Shown: positions 10,699 to 22,680 of the stretch, one piece after another
How the letters are laid out: every line of letters begins with the position of its first letter
How positions within the stretch are numbered: the first letter of the stretch is position 1
Program-made: the position numbers and the translations under genes
Notes under the pieces: generated by a model
Told to the model about the DNA's origin: nothing
The model's database searches: none
The model's input: the letters and a program-made list of their open reading frames with translations, nothing else
Origin: Lasiosphaeris hirsuta
Lineage: Eukaryota; Ascomycota; Sordariomycetes; Sordariales; Lasiosphaeriaceae
Assembly (NCBI GenBank): GCA_030549175.1
Contig: JAUKUA010000007.1
Coordinates: 310,001-374,000, forward strand
DNA: 64,000 bases
Direction: 5' to 3'

Positions 10699-12424
10699 TC
10701 AATTCCTGTTCCTGTTCCGGAGCCACAAGCCCCAAACTACCGAGAGAAAGAAGTGAGACCCCGCGGCCACATAGCCTAGGGCGAGAAAGACAGTCTCAAC
10801 CACGAAGTAGGCGTCGGTCCGCTCGCCCAGGCGCATGCTCGTGACGTTGAAGATGTCGGCCACAAGGAAGGCGTAAAACTGCAGCCCGGCGGTGTAGGGT
10901 AGCACGACAGTGCATGCCCCCCAGCGGAGAACAACCTTGAAATCTATTTTTGTCGTCTCGGAATTCTCCGACTGGTTGCTAGTCACCATTTCACTCTCTA
11001 TGTTCTGGCCCTTCTCACCGCCTGCGCCCTGGTTCTCGCCGGTCGCGTTCTGGCTATTATCAGCCCCTGCGTTCTGGTTTCCACCCGCCGTGGTCTGGCT
11101 ATCATCAGCCCCTGTGTTCTGGGCCTTACTAACCGCCTCTGCGTTTTGGTTTATGTTGGCTGCGCTCTGATCCTCATCAGCCATTACGGCCGGGCCCTTA
11201 TCCCGGTTGATCAGATCGATAAAGGTAAACACGGGGATGACCAGCAGTAGCATGGGCATGATCTGTCCAAAACCCCAGGTGCTCAGGTTTCCTTGTCGGA
11301 GGTAGTCGCCCTGCAGCCAGACCATGAAGAAGTTTGTGAGGGCAAAATTGAAGTAGAACAACATCCACACCATCTTCCACAGAAACGAGCGGGCGATCTC
11401 CTGCACGATGAAAGCGACGGTTTTTAGGTCGGGTCTGCTGGAAACTCCATGGCGGCTCAACTCTTCGCTTTTCTTTATCCGATTATTGACGTACTGCTTG
11501 GAGTTCTCATTTTTCACCTTAAAGGCCAGCCAGAAATACCAGCTGCCCATGAAGTTGTAAAAGCTCTTGTCAAACAGCCCGCCCATGGCCGTGCCGTACG
11601 AGGAGATGACGAACCACAGCAGGAGCGTCGTATTGCCATACTGGATCCAGGCAAGCTTGTCGGAGACGACGAAGCGAAAGTCGGCCAGGGCGCAGCGAAT
11701 CTGCTGCTCCGGCGAGGTGAACGAGGCCGACTGGCTGAGCACCAGGCTGGCGAGCATCATGACACCAAAGATGATCATGGCGGCGAACCGGACCCCCCGG
11801 ACCCAGACGTTCTGGGCGATGCGTTCGCGCAGCACCGCTAGCGTCGAGAGGTGCAGCACCAGCGAGAAGAAGGCCAGGCCGGTGGCGACCTGGAAGGAGT
11901 AGACGGACACATGGCAGCTCTTGGCATAGAGCGTCACCAGGATGGCGAGTCCCGTCACGAGCTGCTGGTCGCTAAAGGACAGGATGAAGCCCTCAAAGGC
12001 ATCAATCTCGGCCCGTTTGCGCTTCATTGGCACCTCCTCTTTCTCATCTTGCTCGCGCCAGAAAAAGACGAGGGCCCGGCAGCCCTGGATGAACTCCCTG
12101 TCGGCGGGCCGGTAGCTGTCCTGGTGGATGAACCCGGTGAAGTAGGCCACGATGATGGACAAGAGGGTGATGGCCGAGGTGAGCAGGAACGAGAGGACAA
12201 CCTACAAGGTGAAACAACCCAGGTTAGACCTGCAATCACCTTTGGATGGCGAGAGGTCTTTTACTTACGCCAATGCCGGCAATATCAGCATCACTGGGGT
12301 CCTCCACCACGCAGGACGCCTCGACGTGACATATTCTCCTCACCAGCCGCTGCGGCACCGTCTGCCGCGCCACAAGCGGCGAGCTTGCCGTCTGACCTGG
12401 GTAATCTCTCAGGAACATGTTCAA
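10699..12424 (-). CDS. Multi-span membrane protein, fungal-specific
   Basis: Exon 1 is 12424-12269 and exon 2 is 12201-10699; the 67-bp intron has GTAAGT...TTGTAG. The product is about 552 residues. The short N-terminal region (IAGIG) runs across the junction into the first membrane span (VVLSFLLTSAITLLSIIVAY). About eight or nine hydrophobic spans are visible, including FQVATGLAFFSLVLHL, FAAMIIFGVMMLASLVL and FVVETVFLALGYVAAGSHFF. A basic loop (PMKRKRAEID) follows span 1. A low-complexity Asn/Gly/Ala loop made of imperfect NQNAGADNSQN-like units lies between the last spans. The overall plan fits uncharacterised 7-to-9-TM proteins of filamentous ascomycetes. Transport or sensing roles would be guesses. 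Confidence 0.8.
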
Positions 12425-15089
12425 AAGCAGTCAGCACTCTAGCAAGTGTTGAAACTCAGCGAGAGAGTGCTGTGAGGAGGGGGGGAAAGAGGGGAGGGGG
12501 GAGGGGGCCGCGTAGACGTGGTGTAAAACCAGACGCCTATACCCCAGGTTCGTAAGCCGCTATTATACCATTTAAGGAGGGCTCAAAAGTTCCAGCTGAG
12601 CATAGCAATTAGCAAAACGCCCCCAGTGTATTTTTTGCATTCGGCTCGCGCAAATAAGCCGTATTTCTCTAGCTTGCTTATTAAGCTGTTACTTTTCATT
12701 AACATTCGTTACAATGGTTGGCTTATATAGATAAGCGGTATTTAAATGGCTTGTTGACTCTAAGCCGAAAGTATACAGCTCGTCAACCCCTCCCCCCCCA
12801 AATTCCGCTGAGCCATCTACCTGCATGCCTTACCTCCCCTCAGCTCAGGCATGGCAGGTATGGTAGGTAAGGGGGGAGGGGCGACATTACATGAACGCCT
12901 TACTCGTGCCGCTTTGGGGTCTTGGGCCGCAGCCCTAGTTGGAGGGGCCTATGCTAGGCGGACGCCTCTCGCCGCAGTCTGTTTCGGGGGCATTCTGTTG
13001 GGTAGCTGCAGAGGGCTGGCTCTGCAGTGGCACACGGGATTTGCCGTCTGTCATGTCTCCATTGCATGGTGACCGGCAAACGAGTCCCAAGTACCATGCC
13101 TAAGTACCGGCTAACAGTTTGTCAAAAACAAGCAAGTACCTTACCCACGTCAGGTACCTTTGGGACAACTTGAAGATGGCTGCCTGTCTGTGTCACACGG
13201 GGATTACCGGCAGCCAATAAGCCACATCCTGCAACCTGCAACAGATCGCACCAACTAGGCCTCCTTTATCTCCAATAGATACCGTAGCGGGAAAATATGG
13301 ATGGTCAACAGGGGTTTTACTCCCAGAAAGAGTTTCAATACGGCAGCCGCCTCAGAATAGCTCTTTCCCCAATATTAACACGTCCCTTCAAAAGCCAGCC
13401 GTACTTACCATAATACTGTGTGAAATTGAATGGCCAAGTGGTCGAATGGTAAATGTGATTGCCTTGTAATTTAATAACTTCCTCGAGTGTACCCCCATCG
13501 ATGCAGGCCTTTTTCCACATTTTATATGCCTTCTCCTCTCTGGGGCCCCGGGCCCTAGGGATCCTCTGGAGGACTATGAGGAAGAGGGTCTTTCCTTTTG
13601 CCCTTTTTGACTGATTTTGGGGGTCATATAACTCGACCAATCAGAGCCCATACTCGCGGCCAAAAAAACCCATATTACGATTAAACCCCTTTTTATAACC
13701 AAAAGCCTTTCTAACAGTTTATGCAGCCATATTCCTCTGGCCTAGGTAGCGCTTCATTCGACTAATAAGACTTGTAGCCTCATTACTACAACCAGCCTTA
13801 TCGCACCTTTGAAGCCTAACAAGGGCTTGTTACCCCTCCTCATTTTCTCGCTCCGGTACCTATTAGACTTCTTCTGACCGGGGGAGGGGGGAGGGGGTGG
13901 TTGGTTGAGCAATGGGCAGTGATGTCATCAGGTGTTGGCAATACCAATGAAGCTCCGCGCAGCTCATCAGCTATCACTCGTCGAACGTTGTAATACGGTC
14001 TACAGCCAACGTTTGCATGAACGACAAGCCTGAACGGAGAGGGCCGGGTGTTGCTCTAATTTCATTTTCACGGAGCCGCCAAAAAATGCACAGGTCTTCG
14101 GTGACCAAAGTCTGCCAAGAAACATTTGAGTGGATGAGAGAGCACTGTGGGAGAAGAGCTTGCATGAGGTGTGGACGCCGACTTCAATAACCAATAGCTT
14201 CCAAAGCGTGTCTCTGCATGTGACTGCAAATAATTGCTGGGTGAGGCCGGCAGGCAACCGAAAAGGGCAGCACAGACCTTGTGCAACCCCATCAACCCCA
14301 TCAACCCCGCTGAGGCTGAGGGACCCTTGTTTCACCAGAATTCATAGGGACAGCCCGCCAGAAATCCAATGACTGCCAGTGACTTGGTCAATGCCTCAAG
14401 CAGGGCAGAGTCCGATACATTGAAGGTCGCACAGGAACTTGTTACTCTTCATGTCATTGGCATCACGGCGGGACAGAATGCATTAGATACATGCAGCCTG
14501 CCCAATCCCCCATTTGCTTCCATTCATTGGACCAGACTGACATTCGTGACTTTTGCAGCGCATCATCTTAGAGGTGTGTGGGTGTGGCGATTTGAGCATG
14601 GCAGCGAATCTGTCTCCAGGTAGCGGCGCTTCGTTGGCCGCCCCAACAGGCAGGGCCCGGAACCGCGATGTGACACATGGGGGAATATTGGCCCTTACTC
14701 TCGCGCCAGCTGCCGGGGTAGGCAGAGTACACACAGTACGGTACGGCTGCTATCGTCAACTCAGCCCGGCAAATGCTCATAGGTGGGGGGATGCCGGCCC
14801 TGCAAAGTTGACATGACTTTCTCGCTATCTCCCCTCTTACTCTCACTCTCCCTGCGATTCCCACTGCTTTGCAAGGTTTCCGAACCTGCTGCGATTCGTC
14901 TCGCACTCGGGAGATAACGCCAGCTTTTTTTTTTTTTTTTTTTGGGACTAATTCTTTTCCCCCTTTGCCCCTTTTCCACACCTTGCCGTATTGACATTGC
15001 CCACGCCCTTCCCTGTTTCCCCCACGGAGCCCATAAAACAGACAACCGACCGCATCGGCGCGAGCGGGGATATACTCTACTTTATCATC
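12425..15089. other. Gene-poor spacer, partly AT-rich, with possible transposon debris
   Basis: Stretches at about 12590-12790 and 13260-13830 are markedly richer in A/T than the coding regions around them. A minus-strand frame at 13640-13335 (EEKAYKMWKKACIDGGT, then WPFNFTQYYGKYGW) looks protein-like but matches nothing I can name. Interleaved stops and AT richness fit an old repeat degraded by RIP. A T tract of 19 (14925-14943) sits about 150 bp upstream of the next gene's start. Confidence 0.4.
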
Positions 15090-17167
15090 ATGAAAGCAGA
15101 AGGCTTCAAGCACCGGCTAGTGCGGACTGCCCTGGCCGGACTGGCACTGGCACACACGGCGCTGGGAGGAACGGTCCTCTACACCATCGGCGAGTTGGGC
15201 AACTGCCTGCCCAACTCCCTTGTTACCATACAGTCACTCCATATCAACTTTGACTATGGCAGCAAGACGGTCAACTTCACCATCGCTGGCACGAGCCAGG
15301 AGACGCTGGATGTGACGGCCTACCTCAACCTCCTGGTCTACGACAAGAACATTGAAGTCACGCCGCTAGATCCGTGCGACGAGGGCAGCCTTGTGCCTGC
15401 GCTCTGCCCGAGTAAGTCTGGGCCCTGGTTTTTTTGGGGGGGTTTTTTTGGGGGGGTTTTTTTTTGGCGGGGGTTTTTTGGACGCTGTGTCCCATGGTTT
15501 TGGTAGTAGGTACTGACTGGATTTATTTTCTTGTTGGGCAGTTCGTAGAGGCTCTTTCTCAGCAACTCACACGCAAAACATCTCGGCCGAACAAGCGGGG
15601 AAGGTGCCGGGCGCTGCGTACAGCGTGCCCGACATTAGTGCCGTGTCGCAACTGCGGCTGTTTCGCAGAAGAAATGCCGCCGGCGGTGGGAGCCCCGGCC
15701 AGGGCGACCAGGTCGCATGCACCGAGAACCAGGTGACCAACGGCGTGACGAGCGACATACCGGGTCTCACCTACGCGGCGGCCGCCGTGGCGGGCGTGTC
15801 GCTCCTGGCGAGCGGTGTCACATCGGTGGCACAGGGGGGATCCGCCGGCGGCGGCGCGGCCGCACACAGCATCGGCCCGGGTTTCGCCGACGTGCTCGGC
15901 TGGTTCCAGATCATAGCGCTCAACGGCATGATGTCTATCGACTACCCGCTCGTGTACCAAAAGTTCTCCAAAAACTTTGGTTTCTCGTTCGGGCTAATTT
16001 CATGGCCGCAGCTCCAGGGGTCCATTGAGAGGTTCCGTGTCGACACCGGCGGTAACCTCACGGCCAACCGCGCCGGAGACCTGGGCGCCGCCCCGCTGCT
16101 GTCCGGCGCAGAGGGCGATGAGGCCAAGGGGTGCATCAAGGGCACCGTCAGCGGAATCCGGCGATACTGCGAGAGCCAGGGCGTTGCGCCGGGAAACGCC
16201 TTCATGACGGTGCTCGTCGTGCTTCTCATTGTCGCCGCTATTGTCATTGTGGGCATGTCCCTTTTCAAGTCGATAATCACGCTGTGGGCTCGGTTCGGCC
16301 GCCTCCCCGAGAAGCTGCAGCGCTACCGGAGGCGTTTCTGGGGCGCCATCGGGCGTGTCCTAACCACGGGGATATTGCTGTTCTACACCCCCTTGGTTAC
16401 CTTTAGCATCTCTCAGCTCAGAGTAGGCGAATCAAAGGGGGCCGGGGCCATCGCCGGTATCGTCCTTATCTTGGTGACGGGCCTCTTAGTCGCCCTTTCA
16501 TGGAGGATCTGGACTTGTATCCCAGTAGAAGAGGGCAAGCGTAATCCGTCAAGGCTGTTTGACGACAAGGAGCTTTGGGTTCGGTACAACTTCCTGTACG
16601 CCTGGTACCGCCACGACTTTTGGTGGGTGTTTATGGCCATCATCTTTTACAAGTTTACCCTGGGCGTAGTGCTAGCCACGGCCGAGGGGGACCCCACGGG
16701 CCAGGCCGTGGCTCGTATGGTTGTCGAAGTTCCCCTCCTGGGCCTCCTCGCGTGGGCTCGGCCCTTCCAGCTCCGCTCCAGCAACATTCTTGGCATCGCC
16801 ACGCAGGCCGTCAACGTGATACTCGCCGGGCTCAACTTTGCCTTTGTGCCGCAGCATTGCCTGGACCCCATCGTCAAGGGCGTGCTCGGCCTCGTCCTGG
16901 TGGCAATCTACAGCCTCGTCACCGTCGTGTTTGCCGTGCTGGTCATCGTAGACCTGATCATCAAGCTCAGGACCGCGAATCCCCACCGTGAACAGCGCTT
17001 GAAGGGACATGGTACGTTCTTGACCTATTCTCGGCCGCCCTGAGACTTCAACTTCCGTTCCTATGCTCTCTACTAACGCTGGAACCACTGCAGTCGAAAC
17101 ATCCAAGCAGACAAACGATGACCCCGAGTCTGATCCTCCCAAGACCCCAACCGTTCGGGTTCAATAG
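15090..17167 (+). CDS. TRP/Flc-like membrane channel protein with ML-like N-terminal domain
   Basis: Fungal Flc/Pkd2-type proteins sit in ER, vacuole or plasma membrane and are linked to FAD or calcium transport and cell-wall integrity. Exons are 15090-15411, 15542-17011 and 17094-17167 (621 residues). The introns are 130 bp and 82 bp, the second with a TACTAAC branch. Residues 1 to about 27 form a signal peptide (MKAEGFKHRLVRTALAGLAL). A Cys-containing lumenal domain follows (GELGNCLPNSLVTIQ, LDPCDEGSLVPALCP). From about residue 210 on there are 8-9 membrane spans, including MTVLVVLLIVAAIVIVGMSL and the FYKFTLGVVLATAEG block typical of the family. The C-terminus is short and charged, ending on the small third exon. 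Intron 1 carries alternating T and G runs (15426-15480). Confidence 0.87.
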
Positions 17168-19389
17168 GAACGGTGGCTGATGGTGGAGCAAGGGCCAGCT
17201 ATGGCGAATATCCAGAGCTGTGGGATAGGCAAGGTAGTCATAATGTAGTGGCGATGAGAGTTAAGCAATAGGGCCAGGTACATGTATAGGCGGTTGTGGA
17301 AGAACATAACTTCAGCATGGGGAGCACGGCCAGAATACTACCTACTTTGGGATTGTGCATGAATACAACCAATGAGTGTACATACGTTGTACAACCAACA
17401 GTGATTGGCTCCACTTTCTCTCATGGATACCGACTCGCCAATGGCTGCCCCTCTCTACCGTACCCAATATCTCTTCCGGCACCATGGGTAGTTCAGGGGC
17501 GCGGTGATATCTTCTGGATCTGTGCCAGTGTGGTCTTTGGTCTCCATTTGGGATAGGGATACGAATGTGCAACCTGCAGCATCACAATTGAGCCACGCCA
17601 ATAAGAATCAAATCCTTCCACGATCGGAGGGTAAGGTTTGTATCGAGATTGCCAATTCAGAGCTACAAGATCTTAGGGGGAGAACCTGCGCCCATACCAC
17701 CACCCCCATACGAACTAGCGCGTTATCGTTGGCACCATTCGATATCGACGGCGGCGGTGGTAGTGGCAGTGGCGGCGAAGACTCCGAGTTGGACCGAAGA
17801 GACGCGAGCAGCGTCGGAATGGTACGGCTTCTAGTATACGGGGAGCTATTGTCCGGGGTGGGTAATTGTGTATGGGTGATGGTGGTCACGACGACGAACT
17901 CGGTCGCTGTTGTTTCCGTCGTGAATACGTCGGTAGCGGTTACGACCTGGCCTTAGGTCACCACGGGAGTCCAAGTAGTATATCTTGGTCCTATTCAAGC
18001 TGTCTTAGCGGGGGCCACAGAAGCTAGGGGATGCATGAAACTCACACTGCTGATGGCGTAACATTTTTGACAGTCTTTACTGACCCAAGATCTGAATAAG
18101 TACTGCCGGTAAAACAAAACCAACTCAGGTCTATTCGCTCGGGCGACAAAGAGGCAAAGGGTCATCGGCAACACAGACATCCTCACGCAACAACCCTGGA
18201 TTCCGACCTAGGAACGGGACAGCGGTAGCGAGAGCCGTTCCGGCAGGAAGAGCAGGAAGAAAAGCAGACCGCATCTCAAACGAATGTGAGACCGAAATCG
18301 GGATAAAAGAGTAACGGGAGCAAACATTCCCTGCACAGTTGAAGCTGACAAGCCAAACCAAGCCCCATGATCACTGAGAGGAAAATGGGGCTTCGAGTCC
18401 ACACGATTCAGGCGCGTCTTGCTCGGGGCACCACCGATGACTTAGATTCTGTTGAAAACCAGTATCTCGATATTCGAAGTCGTCCCAGCCTCACGGTATG
18501 AAGGTAGGGGGGTGGAATCGAACTTTTGGTTCAAAGCTGAAGATTCTCACATTTGTCGTGAGTTAAAAAAAACCCCCCTTTTGGCTGTCAGAGATTGGGC
18601 GCTTCCTGGGCATGCGGTGGTGGTCGGCTGCTGGGATACGGCAGTGCGCACCGCCAAAGAGTCAATGAAGAAAAGAATGAGCCAGCGGGTTGGAAGGATC
18701 AAGTGCATTTATAGTTCGGCTTCCGCTGCTGCCCTCAAGCTAGTGAGGGAGGTAGGGGAGTGTTGCCTCCGGCTTGTGGTGCTCTGGTGGGGAAGTACGC
18801 AACTCGAACCTCCTGGACTTGGGGGTCAGCAGTAGAGAGTGCCTAGTTTGTTCTTCCAGCTCCAGAAAGTTGATATAGCCGGATTACCGCTGAAGGAATG
18901 GACTGGGCACTTTTGGCACCGATGCGGTTGCGCGCAAGTTCCCGTGGCTGGCAACGGAGTGACTGCTAACCAAACATATATATGAGAGCGAGGCTCTTCA
19001 TGCCTGTTAGCGTGAACGGGATTGGCCTTGAGCTTTGTCTTGTGAGTTTTCATACCTCTATAAATAACTCGTCAGCCTCTGCTCACCAGCCCCAGTTCTA
19101 AAGTGTCGTCGGCTTGGGGCAGGTGCGGGGGGAGGGTGGGCTGTTGGCAATGTAGCAAGGTTCACGAAGCGCTAAAGGTCAGAGTGAGAAAAGGCCCGGA
19201 TAAAACTCCGAGGAAAGATATCGCGTGAAAGAGAGTTTTACTATTGTGCAATACGTCTTCTACCGAGCCATCCAACAATCCTCCTGCCGTTCACTCCGGG
19301 TGGACAGTGAAAATCTCGGTCTTTGTCTTGGAAGACAGGGCTTGACTCCTCAGTTATCTACTCAACCTCAACCACACTGACAGGATAGC
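17168..19389. other. Long spacer with a duplicated gene fragment
   Basis: No complete gene is supported. A segment at 17748-17830 matches part of the C2H2-like/ankyrin gene (separate entry). A frame at 18452-18835 shows no recognised domain. Confidence 0.4.
17748..17830 (+). repeat. Diverged copy of the Gly-rich/DASSVG segment of the ankyrin gene
   Basis: The plus strand reads a Gly-rich run followed by GGEDSELDRRDASSVGMVR. The same arrangement, GGEDSESDRGDASSVGMVR, is encoded at 26990-27060 in the C2H2-like/ankyrin gene, and the DNA matches closely over about 80 bp. Flanking sequence does not extend the gene, so this is an orphan fragment from a paralog or a local duplication. Confidence 0.7.
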
Positions 19390-21683
19390 TCAGACAACGC
19401 CGACCTTTGCTTTTGATGCCTGTAGAGCGGCGTAAACGATCTTGGCTACTGCTAGAACCTTTTCTTCCTCAAACTTTCGAGCCACAATCTGCAGACCTAC
19501 TGGGCCACCGTCGTAGATCTCGGCATCGTCTGGAGCCCGGCGGGGTTAACAAAGTTTTTTTTTTTTTGGGGGGGGGGGGGGGGGGGGAGGGGACACAGTC
19601 GACAGGCGGTGGAGAGCTTACAAGCTTCCCAGTTTACTTTGTCCTCGGGACCGAGCGGCCGGAAAGACGGGTCTGGTATGTCAGTAGTCTTGTCCGCCTT
19701 GGTGACGGGGATGACGGCGGCACTGTAGTTCAGCAGGTTAATTGCTTCGGTGTACGCTGCCGTCCTGGTCAGCCATCAAGTTGCCGTAAGGTGGTGGGGT
19801 GCCCGAAAGTAAAGAGCATGCTGAGACAGCGGAAGGGGGGGAGAGGGGCGGGGAGGGCACGCACCGGTATGATAGAATCGTCCGGGAATGACGGCGGCGT
19901 GCGGGGCCACCGGCATAATGACGGCGTCGACAACCTGGCCTAGCTCACAGGGGTGTTGAGCGGACTGCCTCCGTAGATCAGAACCGACTATGCGGGGAGA
20001 GGAAGCTCACCGTCATCCGCGGCGGTTGAGTTCCAGTAGTCTGAATAGGCTGACTCGTATTCGAGACCTTGGAGTGTCAAGCCCTGGTATTCGAGTAGGT
20101 CCATGGGGGGCCTCAGCTGGAAAGTATCTCTGAGGTCTGAGATCAGAGGTTCGCCGGACAATTCGAGCTGGTGGGAAATATCATGGGCTCCGTCCGCTTT
20201 GAGGAAAGCGACCTATATCACATAATATGTAAGCTGGACCGGGAAGCTATAGCAGAGTATACCAGCTGAACTTACATGTACCCTCTTGGCGGTAGCCTGC
20301 GGGGGTGGATCCCAAAGTACTGTCTAGGAAATCGTTAACGATACTGTGGAGGGGGAAGGGGGCGTCTCACACGCCTCCCGACCTACCTTATGCCCGGCTT
20401 GCGTGACTGCGTCAACCAGCATGCGGATGCCGCGCGTAACGGGCGGATGGGGTGTCACGACGCCGTCATTCCATAGGACCCCCAGCTTCAGGGGACTCTC
20501 AGACGGCTGCGCAGAGCCGTCGGCCCCGGCCCGCGCGAGCTGCCTATCCACCACCTCTTGCCGAAAGGGGATCGGAGCGACGGCCGGGTCGGCGAGCCAC
20601 GGCTGGGTGGAAAGAGCCGACCGTAGGATGAGGTCTAGTCCCGCGAGCGAGGTGCTCAAGAAGCCGACGGTGGAGCGGTATGTGTTCTGCCCCGGATTCG
20701 TGTTGGCCGCGTCGCGATATGGCAGGCGCTCTGGGGTCGGCTTGAGAGCGAAGATGCCGTTGAAAGCGGCCGGGATTCGGACGGAGCCACCAACTACCCA
20801 AGGGTATTTATTGGTTAGTTCCGTCTATTCTTTAGCATATAAAAGGGGGGAATGTTGCTTGACGGGCTATACGTACTGTCGGTACCGACGCCGAGGGTAC
20901 TGCCGCGTAGGGCTTGTAGGGCACCCTCCCCCCCGGATGAGCCGCCGCAGGACAGGTTTTGGTTTCTGGGGTTGAGGGTCTGGCCGATGATGTTGTTTTT
21001 GGTCTCGCCGAAGAGGAGGGTTTGAGGTAGACTGGTTTTGCAGTAAAGCACCGCGCCGAGGGCCAGCAGCTCGCGAGTGATTTCGCTTTCCACCAAGTGT
21101 GCCTGGCTTGGGTCTTTGATCCCGAGGTTGCTACCGATCCATCCGACGTAGCCCATTGTCGTATCAACGCCCTTCACGTGGAACTGATCCTTCAGGCTGA
21201 TGGGGAGGCCGTGGAGGGGGCCGAGGGTGGTCTTCTTGTCGGCGTAGTAAGTGTCGAGGGATTGTGCGAGCTCGAGAGCTTGGTCGAAAAATATTTCGTG
21301 CAGGCAGTTATTCTGTTTTCGACTCGGCGTTAGCAACCTCCCCTCCCCCCACCCCCCCCCCCCCCCCCCCGCTGCCCCCTTCGCCACCCGCCAGGCAAAC
21401 TTACAATCTGGTGTGCGATAGCCGCTGTCTTACAAAAGGCTATGGTAACTTGGACTGCTGTAAGCTTCCCTTCCTTGATGGCATCGACGATATCGACGCT
21501 GTCTTTAGAAATGATGGACACCTCGTCGGCGAGAAGAAAGCTCTGGATGAAGGGTCCGGTCAGATCGCGTTGTTTTCGCGCCCTCTCCATGTCGTCGGGG
21601 CTCAACCGCCATTCTGGTCGGATCTTTGCCAGTGTGGCCGCGCGCTTCTCTGCGGCCCGGGCTTCCCAGGATGTTGTTGTCAT
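19390..21683 (-). CDS. Amidase (acetamidase-type, amidase signature family)
   Basis: Hydrolyses carboxamides to acid and ammonia, letting the fungus use amides as nitrogen source. Eight exons: 21683-21405, 21312-20877, 20793-20387, 20323-20276, 20212-20011, 19939-19865, 19756-19622 and 19529-19390, all phases consistent, 573 residues. The Ser-cisSer-Lys triad is present: Lys134 in LPISLKDQF, Ser218 in CGGSSGGEGAL and the nucleophile Ser242 in GTDIGGSVRIP, which spans the exon 2/3 junction. The C-terminal GGPVGLQIVARKFEEEKVLA is also typical. Intron 1 contains C19 and intron 7 contains T13G20 (plus strand); neither damages the coding frame. The gene looks intact. The substrate cannot be told from sequence. 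Confidence 0.93.
19555..19587 (+). repeat. T13G20 homopolymer block in the last amidase intron
   Basis: Thirteen T then twenty G on the plus strand, wholly inside the 92-bp intron 19621-19530. On the transcript it is C20A13 and may serve as pyrimidine tract. Confidence 0.9.
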
Positions 21684-22680
21684 CGGTAAAGAGCTTTTCG
21701 AGATTGGTTCCGTAGATGGGTAACGCGTCGCGTCGGGAGGGGGGAGATAATCATGGCGAGGGAATTTCGGTCGTTGGGACAGGCCGCGGGGATATATTGC
21801 ATAGCGGCGCCCAATTGGGGTCGGGCTTTATCGTCTGGATGCTCGTATCACCTCATTGCTATGGCCTGTTCGGAAGGAGCGGCTATCTTTGCCTGGGGAA
21901 CAAGCGTGTGCTGTCTGTCTCTCTGAAGTTGTTGTTGGCGTCTCACACAAATAATACTTTGGATCTTAATCCGTAGAAGCCGGGATTCTCTGCCCCTTTC
22001 CCGCCCCGATGTGCACCCCCTTCCCCCCAAACCCGCCTGGCTGAGCAGCCATGTCTTTGCTGTCCTATACCTCCACCACAAGGCATGCACTGATATCACT
22101 ATTGTCCATGTTTACCACTGTGAGATTGAGGATACGCGGGGAACCAAAATTATCATCTCGGTATCCGTCAGCCTAACATTATGGAGTTTTGCTTTGCTTC
22201 GGCTGGCTGTGGCTATCTCTTTACCTTCCCACTTGTTTCTGTTGTGCTTCCGTCTCGGGACTCGACCCAATGAAACACGGTGTCAATTCGCCAGCGCGAG
22301 CGCCATTGCGGCCCGTTTTGCTGCGTCTGCTCTTCACCGGGCCGGGCCGTAGAGGGCTATACCAAAAAGGGAGTGGTTAGGTGGGAACGCAATCTCCCAT
22401 TTCAGGATGAACAAAATCTTAACCCCCTCCCCCCCCCCCCCCCCCACCGACAACTTTCAATCCATCTTTCCAATCTACACATCAGAAGGTCATTGCGAAT
22501 GGAGGAGGGATTGACTATGGAGATAGGGTCGGGCGATGCTAGAGCACTTGGTTTTGCATATGTAAATTGAATGGCACGCCACGTAAATTGAGCCTGCAAA
22601 TGAACAAGGTAACTACTGAAAAAAAAAAAAACCCCCCCCAAGTTTGGTTATTACAAGTGGTGTGCCCACCATCCCGCAGA
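21684..22680. other. Intergenic between amidase and DUF7580 genes
   Basis: Amidase promoter side on the left. A C tract of 17 (22429-22445) and an A12C8-like block (about 22619-22638) are present; no gene is supported. Confidence 0.4.

Noticed and set aside
12851..13072. Small plus-strand frame with an Ala/Gly-rich hydrophobic stretch.
   Set aside because: No start context, no homology, lies in degraded AT/GC mosaic sequence.
18505..18580. Minus-strand tRNA-like sequence with a G-rich 5' and C-rich 3' end and a TTCGATT loop.
   Set aside because: T and anticodon stems do not pair and the D loop lacks GG; only a chance hairpin with G/C tracts.
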